Source: an uncultured Lachnospiraceae bacterium
GTDB lineage: Bacteria; Bacillota; Clostridia; Lachnospirales; Lachnospiraceae
NCBI GenBank assembly: GCA_947564645.1
Contig: CANOCU010000004.1
Location: forward strand, 62,001 to 126,000
DNA: 64,000 nt
Reading direction: 5' to 3'
Every line of letters starts with the position of its first letter. Position 1 is the stretch's first letter. Shown in pieces: positions 25,339-33,168 of this stretch. Both the position numbers and the translations under genes were made by a program. The notes under the pieces were generated by a model that ran no database searches, was not told the origin of the DNA, and was given only the letters and a program-made list of their open reading frames with translations.

Positions 25339-25367
25339 CACAATACAAGATATTGTGTATTTTTTTG
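25339..25367 (+). terminator. Inverted repeat with T-tract, second possible terminator
   Basis: CACAATA (25339-25345), five-base loop, TATTGTG (25351-25357), then TATTTTTTT. The stem is perfect but AT-rich; it may instead be a repressor site. Confidence 0.45.
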
Positions 25368-25462
25368 TGCCTTTTTTAATATTATACTATATACAGAGTT
25401 TGATCCGGATAGCGGCGCAGGAGGGCGGGAGAACTTTTTACACCGGGCAGGCAAAACGGGGC

Positions 25463-25491
25463 TTGCCCGTCAACCTTTTGTGTGGTATAAA
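25463..25491 (+). promoter_or_regulatory. Possible sigma-A promoter for comM
   Basis: TTGCCC (25463-25468), 17-bp spacer, TATAAA (25486-25491), about 107 bases upstream of the comM start codon. The -35 box is poor, so this is a weak call. Confidence 0.4.
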
Positions 25492-25597
25492 AGCAGTAAA
25501 TCATTTATTCAGGCAGGGTATCCTGCGTCTTACATAAAGTCATTTACCTGTTTTCGGGTGATTTACCATGACGATCGGAAGAAAAGGAGGCAGAGCA

Positions 25598-27145
25598 TTG
25601 TTCAGTGCGATAATATCGGGGACTGTCTGCGGCATCGGCAGCCATTTGGTGCAGGTCGAAGTTGATCTGTCGAAAGGACTGCCATGCTTTCAGATGGTAG
25701 GACTTCTGAGTTCTGAGGTACGGGAAGCGAGGGAACGGGTGCGGGTTGCCCTGAAAAATTCCGGGATCACACTGCCGCCCATGTGCATCAACGTAAATCT
25801 GTCGCCGGCGGATCTGCGCAAGGAAGGAACCGTGTTTGACCTGCCGGTGGCGGTGGGGATCCTCACTTGCCTTGGCAGGATCCCGAAGGAGAGCATTGCC
25901 GGTACGATCTTTTTGGGTGAACTGGGGTTAAACGGGGAGGTAAAGCCGGTCCGCGGCATTTTGCCAATCGTGACCCGGGCAAAGGAGAGCGGTATGCACA
26001 GATGCATTCTGCCAAGAGACAATGCACCGGAGGGGGCGGTGGTGGACGGGATCGAGGTGATCGGTGTTGTCAGCATCGCGGAGACCATAGCCTATCTGCA
26101 GGCGCTTGCGGAGGGAGACGAAGGGCTGATCGAACCTGCGCAGACGGATGTACGGTCCTTGTGGGAGCGAAGACCGGAGCAGGCGCCTGACTTTGCGGAT
26201 ATCAGCGGACAGGAGACGGTGAAGAGGGCGATCGAGGTGGCAGCGGCAGGGTTTCACCATCTGTTAATGATCGGACCGCCGGGTTCCGGTAAGACCATGC
26301 TCGCAAAACGGATCCCGTCGATCTTGCCGCCGCTTTCCCTGCAGGAGAGCCTGGAGGTATCGACGATTTACAGCGTGTCCGGTCTGCTGCACACTGCCAG
26401 GGAGATCCTGATTACGGAAAGGCCGTTTCTCAATCCGCACCATACGATCACCGGCCAGGCGCTTGCGGGAGGCGGCAGGGTGCCGGTTCCGGGGATTGTC
26501 AGTCTGTCCCACCGCGGCATTCTCTTCCTGGATGAGCTGCCGGAGTTCAAACGTGAGACGCTGGACATCCTGCGCCAGCCCCTGGAAGATAAGGTGGTGC
26601 AGATTGCCAGGAGCAGCGGCGTCTATGTGTTTCCGGCAGACTTTATGCTGGTGGGAGCCATGAATCCCTGTCCCTGCGGTTACTATCCGGATATGGCCAG
26701 GTGTCATTGTACCCCTTATGAGGTCAAGCGTTACCTTGGCAGGATATCCGGCCCCATCTTAGACCGGATCGATATCTGTGTGGAGGCTGCGCCGCTGCGG
26801 TTTCAGGATCTTGAGAAGGAGCATGTGGGAGAAAGCAGCGCCAGGATCAGAGAAAGGGTTCTGCGGGCGAGACAGAGGCAGGCGCAGCGCTTTATGGATT
26901 TGCCCCTGAGATTCAATGCGGATATGGGAGCGGCGGATGTGGAACGGTTCTGTGGACTGGGAAGGGGAGAGAGAACGTACATGGAGCGCATGTTCCGGGT
27001 CATGCATCTGTCGGCCAGGGGATATCACAGGATCCTGAAGGTGGCGCGCACGATAGCGGATCTGGCCGGAGAGGATGTGATACGGGAAGAGCATCTGGCG
27101 GAGGCGATCTGTTATCGCCAGATGAATATCCGGGAAGCGGGTTGA
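25598..27145 (+). CDS. comM: YifB/ComM family Mg-chelatase-like AAA+ ATPase
   Basis: In transforming bacteria ComM is a hexameric helicase that promotes branch migration during recombination. The 515-residue protein has an N-terminal Lon-substrate-like ChlI domain (FSAIISGTVCGIGSHLVQVEVD ...), then the AAA+ module: Walker A GPPGSGKTM (about residue 228), Walker B GILFLDELPEF, AMNPCPCGYYPD, and a C-terminal Mg-chelatase domain. The start is TTG at 25598, seven bases after a perfect AAAAGGAGG; the ATG at 25568 lies upstream of that site and gives an atypical N-terminus, whereas family members begin MFS-. It is followed after 43 bases by dprA, fitting a DNA-processing operon. Confidence 0.92.
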   Translation: MFSAIISGTVCGIGSHLVQVEVDLSKGLPCFQMVGLLSSEVREARERVRVALKNSGITLPPMCINVNLSPADLRKEGTVFDLPVAVGILTCLGRIPKESIAGTIFLGELGLNGEVKPVRGILPIVTRAKESGMHRCILPRDNAPEGAVVDGIEVIGVVSIAETIAYLQALAEGDEGLIEPAQTDVRSLWERRPEQAPDFADISGQETVKRAIEVAAAGFHHLLMIGPPGSGKTMLAKRIPSILPPLSLQESLEVSTIYSVSGLLHTAREILITERPFLNPHHTITGQALAGGGRVPVPGIVSLSHRGILFLDELPEFKRETLDILRQPLEDKVVQIARSSGVYVFPADFMLVGAMNPCPCGYYPDMARCHCTPYEVKRYLGRISGPILDRIDICVEAAPLRFQDLEKEHVGESSARIRERVLRARQRQAQRFMDLPLRFNADMGAADVERFCGLGRGERTYMERMFRVMHLSARGYHRILKVARTIADLAGEDVIREEHLAEAICYRQMNIREAG

Positions 27146-27188
27146 CAGGGAAGGGCAGTGCGAAGAGAAAACGATAGGAAGGCGTAAT

Positions 27189-28361
27189 TTGGATATGACA
27201 AAACAGGAAAGGGAGAAGGCTTACATACACTGGCTGTACCAGGCAGCGGGAATGGGAAACAGGGCGTTCTTAAGAGATCTGGAACAGGCAGGTACGGCAC
27301 GCAGTGTGTATGAGATGGCTGCACGCGGCGTGCTTGCGGACAAACTTCATGAAAGATACAGGAAGAAGGCCGAGAGGCTGCACAATGCGGTAAAGGATTA
27401 TGACGTTATCGGAAGATACGAGGAGATGACGGCCAGGGGCATTTCCATGGTCACCCTTGGGGAAGCAGGCTATCCGAAACGTCTGGCGGCGATTCATGAT
27501 GCGCCTTATGTCCTATACTATGCAGGCAGCCTGCCGGAAGACGGAAGAAGGTCCGTGGCCGTGATCGGTGCCAGGAACTGTACGGAATATGGCAGGGTCA
27601 TGGCGGAAACGTTCGGAACGATACTGGCCAGGGCCGGGATACTTGTCATAAGCGGGATGGCAAGAGGAATAGACGGGATCGGACAGAACGCGGCGCTTAG
27701 AGCAGGCGGGTATTCCATGGGGGTTCTGGGATGCGGGGTGGATCTTTGTTATCCGCAGGAAAACAGAGGTCTGTATGAGCGGCTGCTTACGCAGGGCGGC
27801 GTATGTTCGGAATACCCGCCGGGAACGGCGCCCCGGGCCATGCTCTTTCCGCCCAGGAACCGGATCATCAGCGGATTATGCGACGCAGTCTTAGTCCTTG
27901 AGGCGAAGGAGCGCAGCGGAACGCTGATCACGGTGGATATGGCCCTGGAACAGGGCAGGGAGGTGTATGCGGTTCCCGGCAGGGCGACCGATGCCCTGAG
28001 TGCAGGATGTAATAAGCTGATCAGGCAGGGCGCAGGACTTGTGACGACACCGGAAGAACTCCTGGAAGATCTGCAGGCACAGCTGACCGGCACTCCGGGA
28101 CAGACCTTTTTTGCCGGTCAGCTGTCTTTGCCGATAGAAGATACATGCATGGAAACAACGCAGATACAAGGGAAAGGGATGGAACTGCTGGGGCTGCTGG
28201 ACTTTCAGCCAAGATCCATGGAGACGCTGCAGGAGGCATATCGGAACGCTTATGGGAGGGCCATAGGCATTCCACAGCTGTGTCATACGCTGGTGCAGCT
28301 ATGCGCGGACGGATATGCCGGGCAGATCGGCGGTAGTTATTATTTGAAAAAAAGGAACTGA
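27189..28361 (+). CDS. dprA: DNA-processing protein DprA
   Basis: Binds incoming single-stranded DNA and loads RecA during natural transformation; also widespread in species not known to be competent. The 390-residue protein has the extended Rossmann domain with SVAVIGARNCTEYG, VISGMARGIDGIGQNAAL, GVLGCGVDLCYPQEN and SEYPPGTAPRAMLFPPRNRIISGL, all diagnostic. A helical N-terminal region and a C-terminal winged-helix-like segment (about 320-390) flank it. The TTG at 27189 has AGGAAGG six bases upstream; the ATG at 27195 is an alternative two codons in. It lies between comM and topA, the usual Firmicutes order. Confidence 0.95.
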   Translation: MDMTKQEREKAYIHWLYQAAGMGNRAFLRDLEQAGTARSVYEMAARGVLADKLHERYRKKAERLHNAVKDYDVIGRYEEMTARGISMVTLGEAGYPKRLAAIHDAPYVLYYAGSLPEDGRRSVAVIGARNCTEYGRVMAETFGTILARAGILVISGMARGIDGIGQNAALRAGGYSMGVLGCGVDLCYPQENRGLYERLLTQGGVCSEYPPGTAPRAMLFPPRNRIISGLCDAVLVLEAKERSGTLITVDMALEQGREVYAVPGRATDALSAGCNKLIRQGAGLVTTPEELLEDLQAQLTGTPGQTFFAGQLSLPIEDTCMETTQIQGKGMELLGLLDFQPRSMETLQEAYRNAYGRAIGIPQLCHTLVQLCADGYAGQIGGSYYLKKRN

Positions 28362-28400
28362 CCGCAAACTGTTTTTTAATTTTTTTTAATTTTTTTCCTC

Positions 28401-28429
28401 TTGTCAGCGTAAAAAATATAGTGTATAGT
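28401..28429 (+). promoter_or_regulatory. Sigma-A-type promoter of topA
   Basis: TTGTCA (28401-28406), 17-bp spacer, TATAGT (28424-28429). It lies in the 201-bp dprA-topA gap, after a T-rich stretch, leaving a leader of about 125 bases. A second pair, TTGACG (28438) and TATAAT (28465), has a 21-bp spacer and is probably not functional. Confidence 0.6.
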
Positions 28430-28562
28430 GTTTCACGTTGACGGATCCTATTTAAGAAACGGCATATAATAAAGGAGTCTTTTGCGGTATCCGGAAGGAA
28501 TATCCGCAGGATGAATTTACAGGTATGTCTATTAAATTAAGGAAGAAACAGGGGAATATTCT

Positions 28563-30638
28563 ATGGCAAAGTATCTGGTAATTGTGGAATCACCGGCTAA
28601 GGTGAAGACGATCAAGAAGTTTTTGGGAGCGAATTATGAGGTGGCTGCCAGCAACGGGCATGTGCGGGATCTGCCGCGCAGCGTGCTGGGCATCGATGTA
28701 GAGCATGATTTTGAACCGAAATATATCACGATCCGGGGAAAGGGAGATATCCTGGCGAATCTCCGCAAGGAGGTTAAGAAGGCCGAGAAGATCTATCTGG
28801 CAACGGACCCTGACCGTGAGGGTGAGGCGATTTCGTGGCATCTTCTGGCAGCTTTGAAACTGGAAAATAAGAAGGTATATCGGATCACATTTAATGAAAT
28901 CACGAAGACGGCTGTGAAAGAGTCCCTGAAGAACGCCAGAGAGATCGATATGGATCTGGTGGATGCACAGCAGGCCAGGCGCTGTCTGGACCGCATGGTG
29001 GGATATAAGATCTCACCGGTGCTGTGGGCCAAGGTAAAGAGAGGATTGAGCGCCGGACGTGTCCAGTCGGTGGCGCTGCGCATCATCTGTGACCGGGAGG
29101 AAGAGATCAACGCCTTTATCCCGGAAGAGTACTGGACGTTAGATGCTTCCTTTGCGGTGGCAGGGGAGAAGAAACCTCTGCTGGCCAAATATTACGGGAC
29201 GGTGGAGGAGAAGAGGACGATCTCGTCCAGGGAAGAGCTTGATCAGATCAAGAAGCAGCTTGATCAGGCTGATTATCAGGTGTCTTCCGTGAAGAGCGGG
29301 GAGCGGATCAAGAAAGCGCCCCTGCCTTTTACAACCTCGACATTACAGCAGGAGGCCAGCAAGGTGCTTAATTTTTCCACCCAGAAGACCATGCGTCTGG
29401 CCCAACAGCTGTATGAGGGCGTCGAGATCAAGGGAAGCGGTACGGCAGGCATCATTACTTATCTGCGTACGGATTCCACAAGAGTGTCGGAGGAAGCGGC
29501 GAAGACGGCAGAGGCTTTTGTCAGGGAGAAATACGGAGAGGCTTATGCGGCCGGAGCGAAACAGGAACAGAAGAGCGGCAAGAAGATTCAGGATGCCCAT
29601 GAGGCGATCCGGCCTACCGATATCAGCCGGATTCCGTCAGAGATCAAGGAGTCTCTGTCCAGAGACCAGTTCAGACTGTATCAGCTGATCTGGAAACGGT
29701 TTGTGGCCAGCTGTATGGCTCCGGCCGTCTATGAGACCACGTCGGTGAAGATCGACGCTGCCGGACACCGGTTCAGCGTGGCGGCGTCCAAGGTGAAGTT
29801 TGACGGATTTATGAGCGTCTATACCGAGGAGGAAGAGAAGGAAGAGAACAATACCCTGATGAAGGGGATCAGCAGGGATACTGCACTTACGCTGAAAAGC
29901 CTGGAGGAGAAGCAGCATTTTACCCAGCCTGCGCCGCACTATACGGAGGCTTCCCTTGTCCGTGCCATGGAGGAGCTGGGGATCGGACGGCCAAGTACCT
30001 ATGCTCCCACGATCACGACCATACTTGCCAGAAGGTATATCGTGAAGGAGAACAGGAATCTCTATGTAACAGAGCTTGGCGAAGTGGTGAACAATATGAT
30101 GAAGGAGGCGTTCCCGTCTATCGTCGATGTGAATTTCACGGCCACGATGGAGGCGCTTTTAGACGGTGTGGAAGAGGGCAGTGTGAAATGGAAGACCGTG
30201 GTGTCCAATTTCTATCCGGATCTGGAAGAAGCTGTGGATAAGGCGGAGAAAGAGCTGGATCAGGTGGAGATCGCGGATGAGCTTTCAGACGAGTTCTGTG
30301 ATAACTGCGGCAGACAGATGGTCATCAAGTACGGGCCGCACGGCAGGTTCCTGGCATGTCCGGGATTTCCGGAATGCCGCAGTACGAAGCCCTATTTCGA
30401 GAAGATCGGCGTGGCATGTCCGAAGTGCGGCAAGGATATCGTGTTGAAGAAGACGAAGAAAGGCCGGAAATATTACGGCTGTATCGATAATCCCGAGTGT
30501 GATTTCATGGTATGGCAGAAACCGGTGGAGGACAGATGTGACCGTTGCGGATCCATTATGCTGCAGAAGGGGAATAAGCTGGTGTGCGCCGATGAGAACT
30601 GCGGATTCGTCAAGGATGCCCAGAAACAGGAGATATAG
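28563..30638 (+). CDS. topA: DNA topoisomerase I (type IA)
   Basis: Relaxes negatively supercoiled DNA through a transient 5'-phosphotyrosine link. The 691-residue protein has an N-terminal Toprim domain (VESPAKVKTIKKFLG and the acidic DPDREGEAISWHL), the active-site motif GIITYLRTDSTRVSEEA with the catalytic Tyr, and ELGIGRPSTYAPTI. At the C-terminus are three zinc-finger repeats: CDNCGRQMV...CPGFPEC, CPKCGKDIV...CIDNPEC and CDRCGSIML...CADENC. Length and domain order are normal for Firmicutes. The start ATG follows a purine-rich AGGAAGAAACAGGGG. Confidence 0.98.
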   Translation: MAKYLVIVESPAKVKTIKKFLGANYEVAASNGHVRDLPRSVLGIDVEHDFEPKYITIRGKGDILANLRKEVKKAEKIYLATDPDREGEAISWHLLAALKLENKKVYRITFNEITKTAVKESLKNAREIDMDLVDAQQARRCLDRMVGYKISPVLWAKVKRGLSAGRVQSVALRIICDREEEINAFIPEEYWTLDASFAVAGEKKPLLAKYYGTVEEKRTISSREELDQIKKQLDQADYQVSSVKSGERIKKAPLPFTTSTLQQEASKVLNFSTQKTMRLAQQLYEGVEIKGSGTAGIITYLRTDSTRVSEEAAKTAEAFVREKYGEAYAAGAKQEQKSGKKIQDAHEAIRPTDISRIPSEIKESLSRDQFRLYQLIWKRFVASCMAPAVYETTSVKIDAAGHRFSVAASKVKFDGFMSVYTEEEEKEENNTLMKGISRDTALTLKSLEEKQHFTQPAPHYTEASLVRAMEELGIGRPSTYAPTITTILARRYIVKENRNLYVTELGEVVNNMMKEAFPSIVDVNFTATMEALLDGVEEGSVKWKTVVSNFYPDLEEAVDKAEKELDQVEIADELSDEFCDNCGRQMVIKYGPHGRFLACPGFPECRSTKPYFEKIGVACPKCGKDIVLKKTKKGRKYYGCIDNPECDFMVWQKPVEDRCDRCGSIMLQKGNKLVCADENCGFVKDAQKQEI

Positions 30639-30646
30639 TGTAATTT

Positions 30647-30674
30647 TTGTGAATGTCAGAAAATTCAATATAAT
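30647..30674 (+). promoter_or_regulatory. Candidate codY promoter with CodY-box-like site between its boxes
   Basis: TTGTGA (30647-30652), 16-bp spacer, TATAAT (30669-30674). The sequence GAATGTCAGAAAATT (30651-30665) matches the CodY box AATTTTCWGAAAATT at 12 of 15 positions and lies across this spacer, suggesting autoregulation. Confidence 0.5.
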
Positions 30675-30720
30675 TTGTATAAATTGTTAAGAAAACGGCG
30701 CGAAATGTGCTCGATAGACA

Positions 30721-30749
30721 TTGATTATACTCCGATGTTGTGCTAGAAT
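30721..30749 (+). promoter_or_regulatory. Second candidate codY promoter
   Basis: TTGATT (30721-30726), 17-bp spacer, TAGAAT (30744-30749), 75 bases before the codY start. Spacing is ideal; both boxes deviate slightly from consensus. Confidence 0.55.
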
Positions 30750-30824
30750 CATTTTAGATAGAATTGTGTAACTATTTAGGATATTCAGGCTGCCGGTTTT
30801 TGCGGCGGGGTTAAGGAGAGATTC

Positions 30825-31610
30825 ATGGGCAGTGTTCAACTGTTGGATAAGACAAGAAAGATCGGGAAGCTTCTGCACAACAATAATTCGGGCAAAGTCG
30901 TGTTCAATGATATCTGTGACGTGCTTAAAGACATTCTCGAATCCAATGTGCTGGTGATCAGCAGGAAGGGGAAGGTGCTCGGGATCGGGGATCTGGATAT
31001 GGTGGAGTCCATCATGGAACTGATCGTGGATCACGTAGGCGGTTTTATCGATCCGATGCTGAATGAGAGGCTGCTTTCCGTCCTGTCTACGAAAGAGAAT
31101 GTGAACCTGGAGACTTTAGGGTTTGAGAGCATTGATACGAAGAAATACAGAGCCGTGATCACGCCCATAGAGATCTCGGGGGAGCGGCTTGGAACGCTGT
31201 TTCTCTATAAATGCAATGAACAGTATGACATAGACGATATCATACTGTGTGAATACGGCACGACAGTGGTGGGTCTGGAGATGCTGCGTGCGGTGAGCGA
31301 GGAGAATGCGGAGGAGAACCGTAAGCTCGCGGTCGTAAAGTCGGCGATCGGCACACTGTCCTTCTCCGAGATGGAAGCGATCACGCATATATTTGATGAG
31401 CTGGGCGGCATGGAGGGAATCCTCGTGGCCAGCAAGATCGCGGACAAGGTGGGCATAACGCGGTCCGTGATCGTCAACGCGCTTCGCAAGTTCGAGAGTG
31501 CGGGCGTGATCGAATCCCGGTCTTCCGGCATGAAGGGAACCTACATCAAGGTATTGAACGATGTGGTCTTCGAGGAAGTGGAGAAGCTGAAAGAACAGGG
31601 ACGGTTCTGA
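30825..31610 (+). CDS. codY: GTP- and branched-chain amino acid-sensing regulator CodY
   Basis: Global repressor of nutrient-limitation genes in low-GC Gram-positives; DNA binding is enhanced by isoleucine/valine/leucine and GTP. At 261 residues the length is standard. The N-terminal GAF domain (about 1-155) includes NVLVISRKGKVLGIGD, and the C-terminal winged helix has ASKIADKVGITRSVIVNALRKFESAGVIESRSSGMKGTYIKV, the highly conserved recognition segment. Start after TAAGGAGAGATTC. It is followed by a terminator and then the flagellar operon; CodY represses the fla/che operon in Bacillus, so the adjacency may be meaningful. Confidence 0.97.
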   Translation: MGSVQLLDKTRKIGKLLHNNNSGKVVFNDICDVLKDILESNVLVISRKGKVLGIGDLDMVESIMELIVDHVGGFIDPMLNERLLSVLSTKENVNLETLGFESIDTKKYRAVITPIEISGERLGTLFLYKCNEQYDIDDIILCEYGTTVVGLEMLRAVSEENAEENRKLAVVKSAIGTLSFSEMEAITHIFDELGGMEGILVASKIADKVGITRSVIVNALRKFESAGVIESRSSGMKGTYIKVLNDVVFEEVEKLKEQGRF

Positions 31611-31654
31611 CGGCAGTAAGAAGAAAAGAAAGAATACAGGAGATTTCGAAAGGT

Positions 31655-31701
31655 AAAAGGATTTACGATCGGGCGGTTATGGCTGTGTGAATCCTTTTTT
31701 T
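31655..31701 (+). terminator. Rho-independent terminator of codY
   Basis: Stem AAAAGGATT (31655-31663) with AATCCTTTT (31690-31698), long loop, running into a seven-base T-tract. It separates codY from the flagellar operon. Confidence 0.7.
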
Positions 31702-31767
31702 CGGTTTTGACCGGTTTTGCTTCCAGATATTACTGCTAATTATTTGCGAAAAATGACTCGAAAAACC

Positions 31768-31795
31768 TTGTTTTTTTTCTCAATATCTTTATAAT
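31768..31795 (+). promoter_or_regulatory. Candidate sigma-A promoter of the fla/che operon
   Basis: TTGTTT (31768-31773), 16-bp spacer, TATAAT (31790-31795). The transcript would start about 30 bases ahead of the flgB start, and no other promoter of comparable quality is seen before flgE. I saw no sigma-28-type sequence here. Confidence 0.6.
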
Positions 31796-31832
31796 GGATT
31801 ATGGATTCTATTATTATAGGAGGGTTATGAGT

Positions 31833-32237
31833 ATGAGTACCTTAGCAAATACGAATGCGTTTGATTATATTAATGTGTTGGATAAGGCTGCAGATGCGTC
31901 ATGGCTTCGCAATAACGTTATTTCCAACAATATCTCCAATGCGGATACGCCTGGATTTAAGAGGAGCGACGTGAATTTCGAGACGCAGCTTGCGAAAGCG
32001 CTTGGGCAGTCCAGATACACATCCATGGACGCCAAGATGTCCGGGCTTAACCGGTGCCTTGGCCGCCTCAAGCCTGTTACCTACAGCGACTATTCAGGGT
32101 ACTCTTATCGTATAGACGGCAATAACGTAGATCCGGATACGGAAGGCGTATATCTGGCCAAGAACCAGGTGGTGTATCAGGGATTGATGGCGGCGATCAG
32201 GCAGGAGTTTAAGAATCTGCAGATGGTCATGAAGTAA
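31833..32237 (+). CDS. flgB: Flagellar basal-body rod protein FlgB
   Basis: Proximal rod component, exported by the flagellar type III system. The product has 134 residues and the rod-family N-terminal motif NNVISNNISNADTPGFKRSDVNFE; the C-terminus ends in a heptad-like helix (YQGLMAAIRQEFKNLQMVMK). There are two nearby ATGs, at 31827 and 31833; the second is preferred because AGGAGGG at 31818 gives eight-base spacing, against two for the first. It is the first gene of the fla/che operon, 31-38 bases after the -10 box. Confidence 0.95.
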   Translation: MSTLANTNAFDYINVLDKAADASWLRNNVISNNISNADTPGFKRSDVNFETQLAKALGQSRYTSMDAKMSGLNRCLGRLKPVTYSDYSGYSYRIDGNNVDPDTEGVYLAKNQVVYQGLMAAIRQEFKNLQMVMK

Positions 32238-32314
32238 GAGGATCCCTGGCACTGTGTGCCGGGAGTCGGTTTGCCTGCATTTTTGCTGTGCAATAAGGAA
32301 TAAGGAGAAGAACT

Positions 32315-32764
32315 ATGGGAATGTTTACGGCTTTTGACATTAATGCGACGGGTATGACTGCAGAGCGTTACCGCATGGATATTATTTCCCAGAACGTAGC
32401 GAATGCGAATACGACGCGTACACAGGACGGTACACCATACCGCAGGAAGGTAGTTGTCTTTGAGGAGAAGAACTCCCAGGCGCCTTTCCACCAGGTGCTG
32501 AGCAAGGCGAGGGGCCGTTACAACGGTACAGGCGTTAAGGTGACCGGCGTTTATGAGGATACATGGACGGAGGGCAATATGGTATACGATCCTTCCCATC
32601 CGGATGCGGATGAGAACGGATATGTGATGTATCCCAATGTCAGTACGATCACGGAGATGACGAACCTGATCGATGCGAGCCGCGCTTACCAGGCGAATGC
32701 TACCGCATTTAATGCCAGCAAGAGCATTGCAACCACGGGACTGAATCTGTTAAACGGCCAGTAA
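32315..32764 (+). CDS. flgC: Flagellar basal-body rod protein FlgC
   Basis: Second proximal rod subunit, 149 residues. The N-terminal motif FDINATGMTAERYRMDIISQNVANANTTRTQDG is the rod/hook family signature, and the C-terminal EMTNLIDASRAYQANATAFNASKSI is typical of FlgC. It assembles with FlgB and FliE between the MS-ring and the distal rod. Start after AATAAGGAGAAGAACT. The spacing to flgB (77 bases) and fliE (36 bases), without terminators, supports one transcript. Confidence 0.97.
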   Translation: MGMFTAFDINATGMTAERYRMDIISQNVANANTTRTQDGTPYRRKVVVFEEKNSQAPFHQVLSKARGRYNGTGVKVTGVYEDTWTEGNMVYDPSHPDADENGYVMYPNVSTITEMTNLIDASRAYQANATAFNASKSIATTGLNLLNGQ

Positions 32765-32800
32765 GATAGAGGTGCCAGCACATAATTTGGAGGAAGAGAG

Positions 32801-33127
32801 ATGGCTTTGGATATTACAGCGCTTCATAATGTGTCTTCGGAGGCGATCAAGGAGGCTGCCAGGACTGCGGCGACCAACAAACCGGATACCTATAAGGAAA
32901 CAGGATTTGACAAGCTGCTACATACGGCGATCGAGAATTTGAATACGACGAACAACTATCTGTCGGATGCGGAGAATGAAGAGGTCAAATGGATGCTCGG
33001 TGAGACCGAGAATACGCATGATCTCAGTATTGCTTTACAGAAAGCGTCTACCGCACTGCAGTATACAGTCGCGATCAGAGACAGACTGTTGGATGCATAC
33101 AAAGAGCTTCTTCAGATGCAGGTCTAG
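32801..33127 (+). CDS. fliE: Flagellar hook-basal body complex protein FliE
   Basis: Small rod-MS-ring junction protein of 108 residues, largely helical. The segment GFDKLLHTAIENLNTTNNYLSDAENEEVKWMLGETENTHDLSIALQKASTAL is family-typical, and the C-terminus ends with the rod-like VAIRDRLLDAYKELLQMQV. It is thought to be the first substrate of the export apparatus and to anchor the rod in the FliF ring. Start after TTGGAGGAAGAGAG; it lies directly ahead of fliF, as in Bacillus. Confidence 0.95.
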   Translation: MALDITALHNVSSEAIKEAARTAATNKPDTYKETGFDKLLHTAIENLNTTNNYLSDAENEEVKWMLGETENTHDLSIALQKASTALQYTVAIRDRLLDAYKELLQMQV

Positions 33128-33168
33128 TTTGATGAGAATATGGGTGGGGCTGAAGGAGATAAGTAGCT

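Larger units (their letters stand above)
25150..25597. other. Gene-free region between sigK and comM
   Basis: About 450 bases with no convincing gene; the short open frames here have no ribosome-binding site with proper spacing and no family resemblance. It contains two hairpins (25263-25302 and 25339-25367) and a possible promoter (25463-25491). The middle is unusually AT-rich compared with its neighbours. Confidence 0.55.

Noticed and set aside
25252-25665. Possible small genes in the sigK-comM gap
   Set aside because: The frames overlap the hairpins and the comM ribosome-binding site, lack well-placed start signals and resemble nothing known.
28438-28470. TTGACG and TATAAT pair upstream of topA
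   Set aside because: The 21-bp spacer is too long for a sigma-A promoter; the TTGTCA-17-TATAGT pair just upstream is better.
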